44,425 nucleotides of DNA, taken from contig NZ_SWLZ01000032.1 in the NCBI RefSeq assembly GCF_005502275.1, positions 1-44,425 of the forward strand, written 5' to 3'. The position numbers and the translations under genes were made by a program. Of the stretch, positions 36,781-44,149 are shown in pieces. The DNA is from Robertmurraya siralis. Lineage in GTDB: Bacteria > Bacillota > Bacilli > Bacillales > Cytobacillaceae. The first letter of the stretch is position 1. Every line of letters starts with the position of its first letter. The notes under the pieces were generated by a model. That model searched no databases and had not been told where the DNA came from. It worked only from the letters and a program-made list of their open reading frames with translations.

Positions 36781-37287
36781 GATTATTCTCCCTTAGATAT
36801 ACATCAAACAAAATAGAAATACAGTAAGAACAAATGAAACTGCTCTTCTTATATATTTTATTCCTTGCAAAAGGCTTATCACTTGATTTTTCAAATGGCT
36901 TTGTTATATGTCGGTACTGATCTTTCGCTCAGTTTTTCTTTAACCTTCCAGTATAACTAAAAGGGGCGCGAAACCAAGGCTTCATACGAAAAATTGTATG
37001 ATCAATCATTTGGTTTCCCAAAGCCTTTTAATAAATAAGCTGCCATTCTTCATTATATTTATCCTAAAGGAAAATCACAACTTTTCAAAGCTGCTGGATA
37101 CTGTTACCTATTAAAGTTAAGTTGAATTATTAATGAGACGTTGTACAAAGATGATTGATGAACAACCATTTTTCACATGGATTGGCAAATGTCCTAAATA
37201 AAAAACAAACAGAATTAAATTCCAGAAACAATGAAACCAACCATAATTCTGCAACGTTAAAATGTTCATTTTTATTTGAAGGTGCCA
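36781..37287. other. 507-bp intergenic region with a crossing pair of inverted repeats
   Basis: No gene seen. GAAACCAA (36970-36977) can pair with TTGGTTTC (37010-37017), and AAGGCTT (36976-36982) with AAGCCTT (37021-37027). An inner stem CATAC/GTATG (36983-37000) sits between. The order makes the two outer stems cross, as in a pseudoknot or a switch. The remainder is unstructured A+T-rich DNA. Confidence 0.45.
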
Positions 37288-38061
37288 TTAGGAACTCGGC
37301 TTATTAATATATTTTTCGATAATATCTGCTTGAAGCTTTCTTAAATTATCCGGCACCTGTGGAATAGAATAGCCAATATACAAAGGTGTCGTTACAAATC
37401 GGGGGACAATTTTTGCATAAATTACTTCATCCATGCGATAAAAAAAGAGATTATAACTACTTGCCCTGAATGGAAACTCATTAAGTATATAATGAACGGC
37501 GATCTGGATATATGAGGCGAAGGACGGCAATTGCTGCAAATTGCTCATCCTTACATTAAATTCATAAAAGCCAACCTTTGGCTTAGTTGAAAGCGAAAAA
37601 AGGACATCACTTTCCTCTGCAATCTTCAGTCCTTCAAATATAGAAGAGGAGACATTTTCCATATAATCAATCGTCTTTAATCCGATAATTTGCATGTGTG
37701 GATGGGCAATCGATCCTCCGGATAAGGGACCATGATTTTTGAAAAATAAAACAGATTGATATTCTCCACCTTCCTCCATTGCCTGCCAATGCTTCAGCGC
37801 AAAGGTAAATAATCTCACTAAATGTTCTTTTGTGTACAATGAAAGTTCACCGGAACAATCGTCCGTTTCAATTAATACTGTTTGAAAGGCATTTTCGAGC
37901 ACCGGATATTTATTTTTTAGTAAGATGATAGGACCATCTACATCGATGAGATCAGTCAGCTCTTCCCTCGCGCAAAATGGGCAGCGTGTATTTTTATTGC
38001 GAATACTCTCAGGTTTTTGAACCCCTATTTCTGTATTAAAAAACAAATGTATATCACTCAT
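37288..38061 (-). CDS. DUF4931 protein with a GalT/HIT-like fold
   Basis: A 257-aa cytosolic protein. A zinc-type motif CPFCARE lies near residue 30, and a HIT/GalT-type nucleotide-transfer motif HPHMQI near residue 120 (GGSIAHPHMQIIG). The layout resembles galactose-1-phosphate uridylyltransferase, but the sequence fits the uncharacterised DUF4931 family. The frame opens 9 codons earlier (MKRGKVGEP), but that segment is the ribosome binding site (AGTAGGTGA), so ATG 38059-38061 is chosen. No partner genes; substrate unknown. Confidence 0.75.
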   Translation of the reverse strand: MSDIHLFFNTEIGVQKPESIRNKNTRCPFCAREELTDLIDVDGPIILLKNKYPVLENAFQTVLIETDDCSGELSLYTKEHLVRLFTFALKHWQAMEEGGEYQSVLFFKNHGPLSGGSIAHPHMQIIGLKTIDYMENVSSSIFEGLKIAEESDVLFSLSTKPKVGFYEFNVRMSNLQQLPSFASYIQIAVHYILNEFPFRASSYNLFFYRMDEVIYAKIVPRFVTTPLYIGYSIPQVPDNLRKLQADIIEKYINKPSS

Positions 38062-38403
38062 CGGTTCACCTACTTTTCCCCTTTTCATTAACTCTATTGT
38101 ATTGGAATATGACTAATTTAGCGAACCTTTCACATTCAACTAAAACGACATTTATATGTAATGACACGCTTCAGCAAAATTCTCATTATGATAGATGCGG
38201 AGATAAACAATGATGAAACTTGCTAGTATTTAGTGATTGGACATATGAGATGAAATCAATTCTAATACAAGGCTGTTTAGTTTATATATGACGATTAATG
38301 CGGCATTTTTAACTATTAGTACCGTTATTATTAATTTTTACTGACCTCCCAACAAATTACATGGACCAACCACTAAATTTGTGAACAAAATATGAACGTT
38401 CCG
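38062..38403. other. Gene-free stretch between divergent genes
   Basis: About 340 bases upstream of both the DUF4931 gene (minus) and the tungstate operon (plus). No reading frame with a ribosome binding site; no clear promoter boxes on either strand. Confidence 0.4.
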
Positions 38404-38423
38404 AACAATACTTAACAATACTT
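38404..38423 (+). promoter_or_regulatory. Perfect 10-bp tandem repeat, possible operator of the tup operon
   Basis: AACAATACTT occurs twice in direct succession (38404-38413 and 38414-38423), one helical turn apart, about 80 bases before the regulator start. The placement suggests a binding site for the HTH protein encoded just downstream; this is inference. Confidence 0.4.
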
Positions 38424-38506
38424 AATGAAATGTAATAAAGATCACAGTTTGAACTTAACTCAATTTAGTAAGCTAAGACAAGAAATGATGAGGTTAGGTG
38501 ATGGCA

Positions 38507-39415
38507 ATGAATGATGAAACCTATACGGTCGAAGAGGTTGCTAAGCTTTTTAAAATTTCAAAGCACACTGTTTATGAGCTTATTAAACGGAGAGAGCTTC
38601 ATGCTTTTAAGGTTGGAAATAAGATGCGCATTGATAAAATCGAAGTTGAGAGATTTAAGAAAGCGGACTCCTCTGCGGGGATGAATGAGCAGGCCCTATC
38701 TCTCCTACTTGCTGGCAGTCATGATTTTTTAATCGAACATTTAATTAAATATGTAACAAAGCAAGCTGATTTCTTATCCATTCAACCTACCTATATCGGA
38801 AGCCTAGAAGGGCTTATGATGCTTTATCGAGGCAACTGTGATGTTGCTGCCATTCACCTTCTAGATCCTTCTTCCGGGGAATACAATCTTCCCTTTATAA
38901 AGTTGTTCTTTGTCCATGAACCGCTCACAGTCATTCGTTTAGCCAGTCGTGAGCAAGGCTTTATTGTGGCTCAGGGGAATCCAAAAGAAATCCAAGATTT
39001 TACGGATTTAACGAGAAAAGAAATTACTTTTGTTAATCGGCAAAAGGGTTCTGGGACTAGATTTCTGTTAGATTCACATCTAGCGAAGGCAAACATTGAG
39101 CCAAGTGCAATAAAGGGCTACGGCAATGAGGAATGGAATCATCTTTCAACCGCCACATATATTAGTCGGGGAATCGCAGATGTGGGGTTAGGAATTCGTT
39201 CTGCTGCAGAACAGCTTAATTTAGATTTTATCCCGGTTGCGAATGAACAATTTGATTTAGTACTGCGCTGGAATAAAAAGAATAAAGATGCCCTTAAGCA
39301 TCTGCTGGATATTATCCAATTAACTAGCTTTAAAGAGAGCATTCGTTCTCTTAAAGGATATAACACCCATGAATTCGGGAAAATCATTCATGAAAAAAAT
39401 AGGGGGAAACAGTAA
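38507..39415 (+). CDS. HTH regulator fused to a periplasmic-binding-like domain (tungstate/molybdate sensor)
   Basis: A 302-aa one-component regulator. An excisionase/MerR-like HTH occupies residues 1-50 (TVEEVAKLFKISKHTVYELI, FKVGNKMRID). The rest is a PBP superfamily domain like those of anion-binding proteins (LAGSHDFLIEHLIKY, SLEGLMMLYRGNCDVAAIHL, NRQKGSGTRFLLD). No signal peptide, so the binding domain is cytosolic. The gene is first in a run with tupABC and its stop overlaps the tupA start (TAATG). ATG 38507 is chosen; 38501 or GTG 38498 are alternatives. Oxyanion-controlled repression or activation of tup is likely. Confidence 0.85.
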   Translation: MNDETYTVEEVAKLFKISKHTVYELIKRRELHAFKVGNKMRIDKIEVERFKKADSSAGMNEQALSLLLAGSHDFLIEHLIKYVTKQADFLSIQPTYIGSLEGLMMLYRGNCDVAAIHLLDPSSGEYNLPFIKLFFVHEPLTVIRLASREQGFIVAQGNPKEIQDFTDLTRKEITFVNRQKGSGTRFLLDSHLAKANIEPSAIKGYGNEEWNHLSTATYISRGIADVGLGIRSAAEQLNLDFIPVANEQFDLVLRWNKKNKDALKHLLDIIQLTSFKESIRSLKGYNTHEFGKIIHEKNRGKQ

Positions 39416-40305
39416 TGAATTTAAAACGCTTTTTATCCACAACACTAATTGCATTCCTACTTGTCTTTATTGCGGCATGTGGGAATACAGAAAACGACAG
39501 GAATGAAGGAGCAACTCCAGAACAGGAGACTCCTACTAAAGAGGAAGCAGTTGATGCAACAGAGCTGATTTTAGCAACGACAACGAGTACGCAGGATAGC
39601 GGCTTATTAGATGAAGTGATCATTCCTTTATTTGAAGAGGAACACCCATACAAAGTTAAAACTATTGCTGTTGGAACTGGACAAGCTCTTGAAATGGGAG
39701 TAAATGGAGAAGCAGATGTTTTATTAACTCATGCACCGGATGCAGAGCAAGAACTCGTTGACAACGGTGATGTCCAAAACTACAAACGTATCATGTATAA
39801 TGATTTTATTATTGTTGGACCTTCGGCTGATCCGGCAGGAATTAAAGGATTAGAAGTTTCAGAGGCTTTCCAAAAATTATATGACGAAAACGCCGTATTT
39901 GTTTCTCGTGGCGATGACTCTGGTACGCATAAAATGGAATTAGGACTATGGGAGGCGATCAATATCACTCCAACTGATAATTCTTCATATGTGGAAACTG
40001 GACAAGGGATGGGGAATACCCTACAAGTTGCCAATGAAAAAGAAGGCTACGTACTTACAGATAGAGCGACTTACCTAGCTCAAAAGGACAATTACTCTGA
40101 TATGGATATTATTGTCGAAGGCGACGATGCTTTATTGAATATCTATCACGTTATGGAAGTAAACCCGGAAAAGAACGACTTAATTAACAATGATGGCGCG
40201 AACGCATTTGTGGAATTTTTAATTAAGCCTGAAGTTCAAGATGCGATTGAAGAATTCGGAAAAGAGGAATATGGTCAATCTCTATTCTTTAAATATACTG
40301 AATAA
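39415..40305 (+). CDS. tupA: Tungstate-binding lipoprotein TupA
   Basis: A 296-aa lipoprotein. The signal peptide ends FIAAC (lipidated Cys22), followed by an acidic linker. ATTTSTQDSGLLDEV is the TupA signature (Thr and Ser ligands to the oxyanion); VSRGDDSGTHKMEL is the second anion-contact segment. It delivers tungstate to TupBC. ATG overlaps the regulator stop by one base. A repeat element and a terminator separate it from tupB, which would leave more tupA than tupBC mRNA. Confidence 0.93.
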   Translation: MNLKRFLSTTLIAFLLVFIAACGNTENDRNEGATPEQETPTKEEAVDATELILATTTSTQDSGLLDEVIIPLFEEEHPYKVKTIAVGTGQALEMGVNGEADVLLTHAPDAEQELVDNGDVQNYKRIMYNDFIIVGPSADPAGIKGLEVSEAFQKLYDENAVFVSRGDDSGTHKMELGLWEAINITPTDNSSYVETGQGMGNTLQVANEKEGYVLTDRATYLAQKDNYSDMDIIVEGDDALLNIYHVMEVNPEKNDLINNDGANAFVEFLIKPEVQDAIEEFGKEEYGQSLFFKYTE

Positions 40306-40368
40306 CTCTATTACACCACTCTCTATATAGTTAAAATAAAACCCATTTAATGCTGTTCCATTTTCTAA

Positions 40369-40524
40369 GTGTAGACAACATCTAAAATCAGCCACCATCA
40401 GACTGATTGAAAACATTTGCCGTATCACAGTGCGAAGCCTTGGGAGGAGCGGAGTTACCATAGTAGGTAATGAGCCAGCAAACAAGGAGAGTAACGAAGA
40501 AAGCGAGCGTTTGCGGGCGGCCTG
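40369..40524. repeat. Dispersed repeat element, copy B (within the tup operon)
   Basis: Same blocks as 22684-22841: GTGTAGACAAC, GCGAAGCCTTGGGAGGAGCG, GAGTTACCATAGTAGGTAAT, GAAGAAAGCGAGCGTTTG and a GGCCTG end. Ends are partly complementary (CAGACTG near 40399 against GGCCTG at 40519). It lies wholly between tupA and tupB. Confidence 0.8.
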
Positions 40525-40557
40525 AAATACCTAGTAATCTGTACTAGGTATTTTCTT
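40525..40557 (+). terminator. Terminator between tupA and tupB
   Basis: AAATACCTAGTA (40525-40536) pairs with TACTAGGTATTT (40542-40553), followed by TCTTT. It follows the dispersed repeat directly and ends about 30 bases before tupB. Confidence 0.75.
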
Positions 40558-40586
40558 TAATCTAGAAACGAACGGATGGAATCAAT

Positions 40587-41285
40587 ATGGACTTATTAAT
40601 TGATGGACTAACACGGGCGGTCGAAATGATCATTACTGGTGATCGTGAAGTTTATGAAATCACTTGGCGGACATTACGGATTTCCTTAACGGCCATTTTA
40701 ATCAGCACGTTAATTGGAATTCCTCTCGGGATTTTATTAGGTTTAACAAAATTTCGCGGTAGAAAGCTATTATTGGTTTTCATTAATATTGGAATGGGGC
40801 TTCCACCTGTTGTCGCAGGACTTTGGATCACCATATTTCTATGGCGCTCTGGTCCACTCGGACATCTTTCTCTTCTCTATACTCCAACGGCGATTGTTTT
40901 AGCACAAATACTCGTCTCTTTACCTATTTTAATTGGACTTACAAGCAGCGCATTCCAACAAATTGACGAGAAAATGCTTCTGCAAATCAAAGCCCTTGGG
41001 GCAACAAAACTACAATCGCTAAAAATCCTCTTAAACGAAACAAGGATTGCGATCCTAGCAGCTATAATCGCCGGATTCGGCAGAGTAATTGCAGAAGTGG
41101 GAGCGGCCATGATGGTGGGGGGAAACATTAAAGGAGATACTAGAATCTTAACCACCTCCATTGTCATGGAAGTATCAAAGGGGAATTTCGATGTTGCTTT
41201 TGCCCTATCGTTCATTATTATGTCACTAGCATTTATGATTACCTTCTTTTTAACCTTTTTACAGCAAAGGAGTCGAAGATCATGA
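40587..41285 (+). CDS. tupB: Tungstate ABC transporter permease TupB
   Basis: A 232-aa permease with about five to six helices. The ATPase-contact loop is IKALGATKLQSLKILLNETR, and GFGRVIAEVGAAMMVGGNIK is the CysW/ModB/TupB-type motif. NIGMGLPPVVAGLWITIFLW fits TupB. The ATG at 40587 has only GGATGG-like bases upstream, a weak ribosome binding site. It overlaps tupC by four bases (ATGA). Confidence 0.92.
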   Translation: MDLLIDGLTRAVEMIITGDREVYEITWRTLRISLTAILISTLIGIPLGILLGLTKFRGRKLLLVFINIGMGLPPVVAGLWITIFLWRSGPLGHLSLLYTPTAIVLAQILVSLPILIGLTSSAFQQIDEKMLLQIKALGATKLQSLKILLNETRIAILAAIIAGFGRVIAEVGAAMMVGGNIKGDTRILTTSIVMEVSKGNFDVAFALSFIIMSLAFMITFFLTFLQQRSRRS

Positions 41286-42016
41286 ATACTCTTTTAAGGC
41301 TAGAAAATATGACTTACATGGCCCAGCAAAAAACCATTCTCTCGATTCCCTCTTTTTCAATTAAACAAGGAGAGATCATCGGGATAATGGGACCAAACGG
41401 AGCTGGAAAAAGTACGCTATTAAAGCTTCTTTCACTACTCGATTCTCCTAGCGAAGGACAAATCTTTTTAAAAGAGAAACCGCTCTCTGAACAAAAAATT
41501 ACAATCGATCTGCGCAGGAAATTTGCGATCGCTCTTCAACAATCTTTGCTATTAAATACCTCTGTCTACCAAAATGTTGCACTTGGCCTGAAAATTCGTA
41601 AGCTTGCCAAACCTATTATAAATGACAAAGTTGAATACTGGTTAGACAAGTTTAACATCTCTCATCTTGCCAAAAAACACGCCTTTCATTTGTCTGGTGG
41701 GGAAGCGCAAAGAGTAAATTTAGCACGGGCGATGGTTCTAGAACCAGAAGTACTATTTTTAGACGAGCCTTTTTCTGCACTTGACTTTCCAACTAAGGTA
41801 CAGCTTTTAAAGGAATTAAAAGAAATTTTAAATTCTACCCGGACGACAACCGTATTTGTGAGCCATGATCTTTTAGAGGTGAAATATTTAACAGACCGCC
41901 TCTCGATTCTTATGAATGGGAAAATTCAACAAACGGGGACAACTGCCGAAGTAATTGAAAAACCAAATGAAACTACTGCATCTTTCATTAATCAATGGAA
42001 AGAATTTATTCATTAA
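41282..42016 (+). CDS. tupC: Tungstate ABC transporter ATPase TupC
   Basis: A 244-aa ATPase. Walker A is GPNGAGKSTLL, the signature HLSGGEAQRVNLARAM and Walker B EVLFLDEPFSALD; the switch His is in VFVSHDLLEV. It lacks the C-terminal TOBE-like domain seen in many ModC proteins, in keeping with TupC. The ATG lies inside the tupB stop (ATGA), so translation is coupled. Confidence 0.92.
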   Translation: MNTLLRLENMTYMAQQKTILSIPSFSIKQGEIIGIMGPNGAGKSTLLKLLSLLDSPSEGQIFLKEKPLSEQKITIDLRRKFAIALQQSLLLNTSVYQNVALGLKIRKLAKPIINDKVEYWLDKFNISHLAKKHAFHLSGGEAQRVNLARAMVLEPEVLFLDEPFSALDFPTKVQLLKELKEILNSTRTTTVFVSHDLLEVKYLTDRLSILMNGKIQQTGTTAEVIEKPNETTASFINQWKEFIH

Positions 42017-42123
42017 AGCACAGCAACAAGCGCACAAATTTGGAGTCATTAAATGGGTAGTACATTTCTTCTATCATCGGTGCATTCCTTTATAAAATTA
42101 CAGTTAAGATTCCATTTAGATAT

Positions 42124-42228
42124 TTGCTTGTGCTAGACTCACGTACACCAATTAAAAAGGGAGCCGCAATCGAAATGAGCCAAAAATTAATAGCGACATA
42201 TACAAAGCCAAATAAAAAAAGAGAGTAG
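42124..42228 (+). CDS. Unresolved short reading frame after tupC
   Basis: An open frame ends MSQKLIATYTKPNKKRE and a TAG at 42226-42228. Starts are possible at TTG 42124 (34 aa, no ribosome binding site) or ATG 42175 (17 aa, AAAGGGAG 11 bases upstream). A good terminator follows at once. It could be a micro-peptide or the tail of a lost gene; I recognise no family. Confidence 0.25.
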   Translation: MLVLDSRTPIKKGAAIEMSQKLIATYTKPNKKRE

Positions 42229-42250
42229 CATGTGTCCATGCTACTTTTAT
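42225..42250 (+). terminator. Terminator of the tup operon
   Basis: GTAGCATG (42225-42232), loop TGTC, CATGCTAC (42237-42244), then TTTTATATTT. It is the first plus-strand terminator after tupC. Confidence 0.82.
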
Positions 42251-42266
42251 ATTTAGGAGGTGTGGG

Positions 42267-42530
42267 TTGTTTGAGTTTTGTAACTGTGGGAAAGTGAAAT
42301 GTGAGCCATGCCTGCCAAGTAAGATTATAAAATATCGATTTGAACAAGTAATGCAAGAAGTAATTGCAGTAATAGTTGAATTGATATTGCTACATCAGTA
42401 TCAGTTGTTGTTACTTCAATATCACGAGAATTTTCGATGCAAATTGTTTGACGGTTTACTTGTTGCATTGAAGAGAACTGGAGTAAGTCTTGTGTTACTG
42501 CTTCTGCTTGCTCACTATCTGCAATCGTGA
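42267..42530 (+). CDS. Candidate Cys-rich small ORF convergent with cotX
   Basis: TTG 42267 sits five bases after AGGAGGTG, a very strong ribosome binding site. The first 20 residues, MFEFCNCGKVKCEPCLPSKI, carry four cysteines and look like a genuine N terminus. From about residue 20 the frame runs antisense to the cotX 3' end and becomes Leu/Val-rich, as expected of a shadow. Either a real gene overlaps cotX, or an original gene has lost its 3' part here. Confidence 0.3.
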   Translation: MFEFCNCGKVKCEPCLPSKIIKYRFEQVMQEVIAVIVELILLHQYQLLLLQYHENFRCKLFDGLLVALKRTGVSLVLLLLLAHYLQS

Positions 42531-42879
42531 TGTTAATTACAATCGCAATCGCAATTTGGATAGCCACTTGTAGAGAAACTGCTACTTGAGTATCAGTTGT
42601 TGTAACTTTAATATCGCAGCTGTCTTTAATAATAATTTTTTCGTTAGATCTTTGTTCAATATCAGATATCTGGTCGAAATTTTGGAGAACTTGATTATCA
42701 TCATAATTTGAAGATGGGAAATGGCTAGTTGGATCAAGTGCGTTCCACTTTTTGAAATCTCCTCCTACTCCACATTGGCAAGTGTCATAGCCGCATTTAT
42801 TACATGATTTTTTATGGTATCTGTGATCGTATCTGTCATCTCGCACATCGCGTGCATATTCTGTTCTTTCACCTAACAT
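42325..42879 (-). CDS. cotX: Spore coat (crust) protein CotX
   Basis: A 184-aa protein with two copies of the CotX/CotV domain: IIIKDSCDIKVTTTDTQVAV near residue 82, and ICIENSRDIEVTTTDTDVAI near residue 147. The N-terminal part is His/Cys-rich (HKKSCNKCGYDTCQCG). This matches the B. subtilis CotX plan, an insoluble-fraction coat/crust protein. ATG at 42877-42879 with AAAGGAG upstream. It follows cotW by 20 bases and should be expressed in the mother cell late in sporulation. Confidence 0.9.
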   Translation of the reverse strand: MLGERTEYARDVRDDRYDHRYHKKSCNKCGYDTCQCGVGGDFKKWNALDPTSHFPSSNYDDNQVLQNFDQISDIEQRSNEKIIIKDSCDIKVTTTDTQVAVSLQVAIQIAIAIVINITIADSEQAEAVTQDLLQFSSMQQVNRQTICIENSRDIEVTTTDTDVAISIQLLLQLLLALLVQIDIL

Positions 42880-42899
42880 TTATATCTCTCCTTTACCTT

Positions 42900-43178
42900 T
42901 TAATTTTTCTTTCTTAATCTGTCCCTTAAAGTTGTTCGGGTTTTCTTTGGTTTTTCGCCTTTTGCCTGGACAGTATTTTCATTTGTTTCTTTCGTCTTGT
43001 TTACGAATTCATTTACTTGTTTTTCTAGGTCCTGATAAAGTTTTCTAATATGCTCTTTTTCATCATCCGAAAGCTCCCTTAACTTAAGGTCTTCCTTATT
43101 CTTCTTGAACACGTCTTTAACGTGTAATCCAAGAAGTGATTTAGAAAGTTCTTGCAAATTTTGATTCATATCTCCCAA
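42900..43178 (-). CDS. cotW: CotW-like spore coat protein
   Basis: A 92-aa, highly charged, helical protein. LKLRELSDDEKEHIRKLYQD, then QVNEFVNKTKE and a basic tail TTLRDRLRKKN resemble CotW of the B. subtilis cotVWXYZ cluster, and the gene lies directly before cotX as there. TTG 43176-43178 is preferred (AAGGGGGTGA eight bases upstream); a downstream ATG at 43167-43169 has the ribosome site too close. CotV, CotY and CotZ are not in the window. Confidence 0.65.
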   Translation of the reverse strand: MGDMNQNLQELSKSLLGLHVKDVFKKNKEDLKLRELSDDEKEHIRKLYQDLEKQVNEFVNKTKETNENTVQAKGEKPKKTRTTLRDRLRKKN

Positions 43179-43207
43179 CCATCTCACCCCCTTGAGCACT
43201 TATATTA

Positions 43208-43234
43208 CTTAATATGTTGTTGCCCTAGCTTCGT
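43208..43234 (-). promoter_or_regulatory. Possible sigma-K promoter of cotWX
   Basis: Minus strand AC (43234-43233), 16 bases, CATATTAAG (43216-43208), close to the sigma-K pattern AC-N16-CATANNNTA but off at the last two bases. Position, 30 bases before the cotW start, is right. Between here and 43597 no gene is seen; an inverted repeat CTCTTCT (43304-43310) / AGAAGAG (43329-43335) is the only other structure. Confidence 0.3.
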
Positions 43235-43597
43235 TGCGGGCTTTTCCACTAGACCTATAAGAAAAGGCGTTTGCATTAGTAGATTCGCCCTTGAAAATAA
43301 GCCCTCTTCTCATGTCATCGCCTTGACTAGAAGAGCCTGTTCATAAATGCTTTTCCTTTATTGCAAAGGAATAGGAAATTTTATATATACCTATATGCTT
43401 GTATATGCTGAATCTGTCTCATGAGTGAGCCCAAAAATCAACATCCGGGTTATAAATCTCGAAAAATTTTATTATGCATATCGGCAGCAATGCTTAACTA
43501 TAATAAAATGGGCCAAAATTGTGAAAATTTTTCTTAAAGTTGAATAAAATTCCTCCGTTTGGTAACAATGAAAATACAAGTGTAATTCCCCCTTTTT

Positions 43598-43625
43598 TTG
43601 ACCTCTTTATGAGGTCAATTTTTTT
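43598..43625. terminator. Terminator-like hairpin, T runs on both sides
   Basis: TTGACCTC and GAGGTCAA (43598-43618, 5-base loop) flanked by TTTTTTT on the plus side and AAAAAAA before it. It lies about 50 bases before the small gene at 43677, with no plus-strand gene ending nearby. Confidence 0.7.
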
Positions 43626-43676
43626 GTATATATGCATGCTAAATGAGATAGACTAGTCCAAAGAGAGGTGAGCTTC

Positions 43677-43850
43677 ATGACGAAAAAAATGAATAAAGGA
43701 AGCAAAAATCAAAACTCCCCAGATGCAGAGTTTGCAAAAGAAATAACAAGCGGAGATAATAGCAAGGGGAACAAACGCAATAAAGCTAAGCATTCAAAAA
43801 ATGACAGAACAAAATTAAACGAAGATGCATTCCGGAAAAATCGTGATTAA
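43677..43850 (+). CDS. Small Lys/Asn-rich hydrophilic protein, unknown
   Basis: A 57-aa protein starting MTKKMNKGSKNQNSPDAEFA, rich in Lys, Asn and Asp, without hydrophobic segments. Composition and the EFAKE motif recall small acid-soluble spore proteins, but I cannot assign it to a known Ssp family. ATG at 43677 has AGAGAGG eight bases upstream; a GTG three codons earlier is inside the ribosome site. Its last codons (AFRKNRD) contain the first unit of a TTCCGGAA array. Confidence 0.6.
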   Translation: MTKKMNKGSKNQNSPDAEFAKEITSGDNSKGNKRNKAKHSKNDRTKLNEDAFRKNRD

Positions 43851-43941
43851 TTCCAGAATTTTTCTGCTTAATTCCGGAAAAGGCAGATATATTTCCGGAA
43901 AAATTGCATGAATTCCGGAATTTCACCCTACAATTCCAGAA
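43830..43941. repeat. Phased palindrome array: six TTCC(G/A)GAA at 20-21 bp
   Basis: Octamers start at 43830, 43851, 43872, 43893, 43913 and 43934: spacings 21, 21, 21, 20 and 21. Four are TTCCGGAA (perfect palindrome) and two TTCCAGAA. The bases between them are A/T-rich and not conserved. The first unit is in the end of the 43677 gene; the last unit overlaps the 3' end of the minus-strand frame at 43923. Confidence 0.9.
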
Positions 43942-44135
43942 ACATAAGAAAAACCAGGCAAAACCGCCCGGACTTTTTTGTTAAGTTTGTATTCTATTCC
44001 ATGTACTCCTTTATCGGATTCAGGATACATTTGTCCACCACATTTTTCGCATGAAAACATAGGGGTCGTTGGATCTCCATCATCTAGTAGCTCAAAGTCC
44101 CTGACCACATTAAAACGGAAAATCCTCCTTTCCAT
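43923..44135 (-). CDS. Small zinc-ribbon-like protein, probably with a lost stop codon
   Basis: A 70-aa frame. The core DDGDPTTPMFSCEKCGGQMY has one CxxCGG knuckle, followed by PESDKGVHGIEYKL. The frame then runs through a terminator hairpin and into the TTCCGGAA array (KVRAVLPGFSYVSGIVG), so the natural end was probably just after GIEYKL and the stop has mutated. The start is unsure: the first ATG (44133) precedes an AAAGGAGG that should lie upstream of a start. It may be decaying. Family not recognised. Confidence 0.4.
   Translation of the reverse strand: MERRIFRFNVVRDFELLDDGDPTTPMFSCEKCGGQMYPESDKGVHGIEYKLNKKVRAVLPGFSYVSGIVG
43945..43971 (-). terminator. Terminator inside the 3' part of the zinc-ribbon frame
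   Basis: Minus strand CCGGGC (43971-43966) and GCCTGG (43959-43954), loop GGTTTT, followed by TTTTTCTT. Its position before the frame's stop suggests the reading frame has been extended. Confidence 0.7.
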
Positions 44136-44149
44136 GATGCACCAAACAA

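Noticed and set aside
43830-43941. CRISPR or simple tandem repeat
   Set aside because: The conserved part is only 8 bases and the 12-13 base linkers are A/T-rich and unrelated; there is no cas gene.
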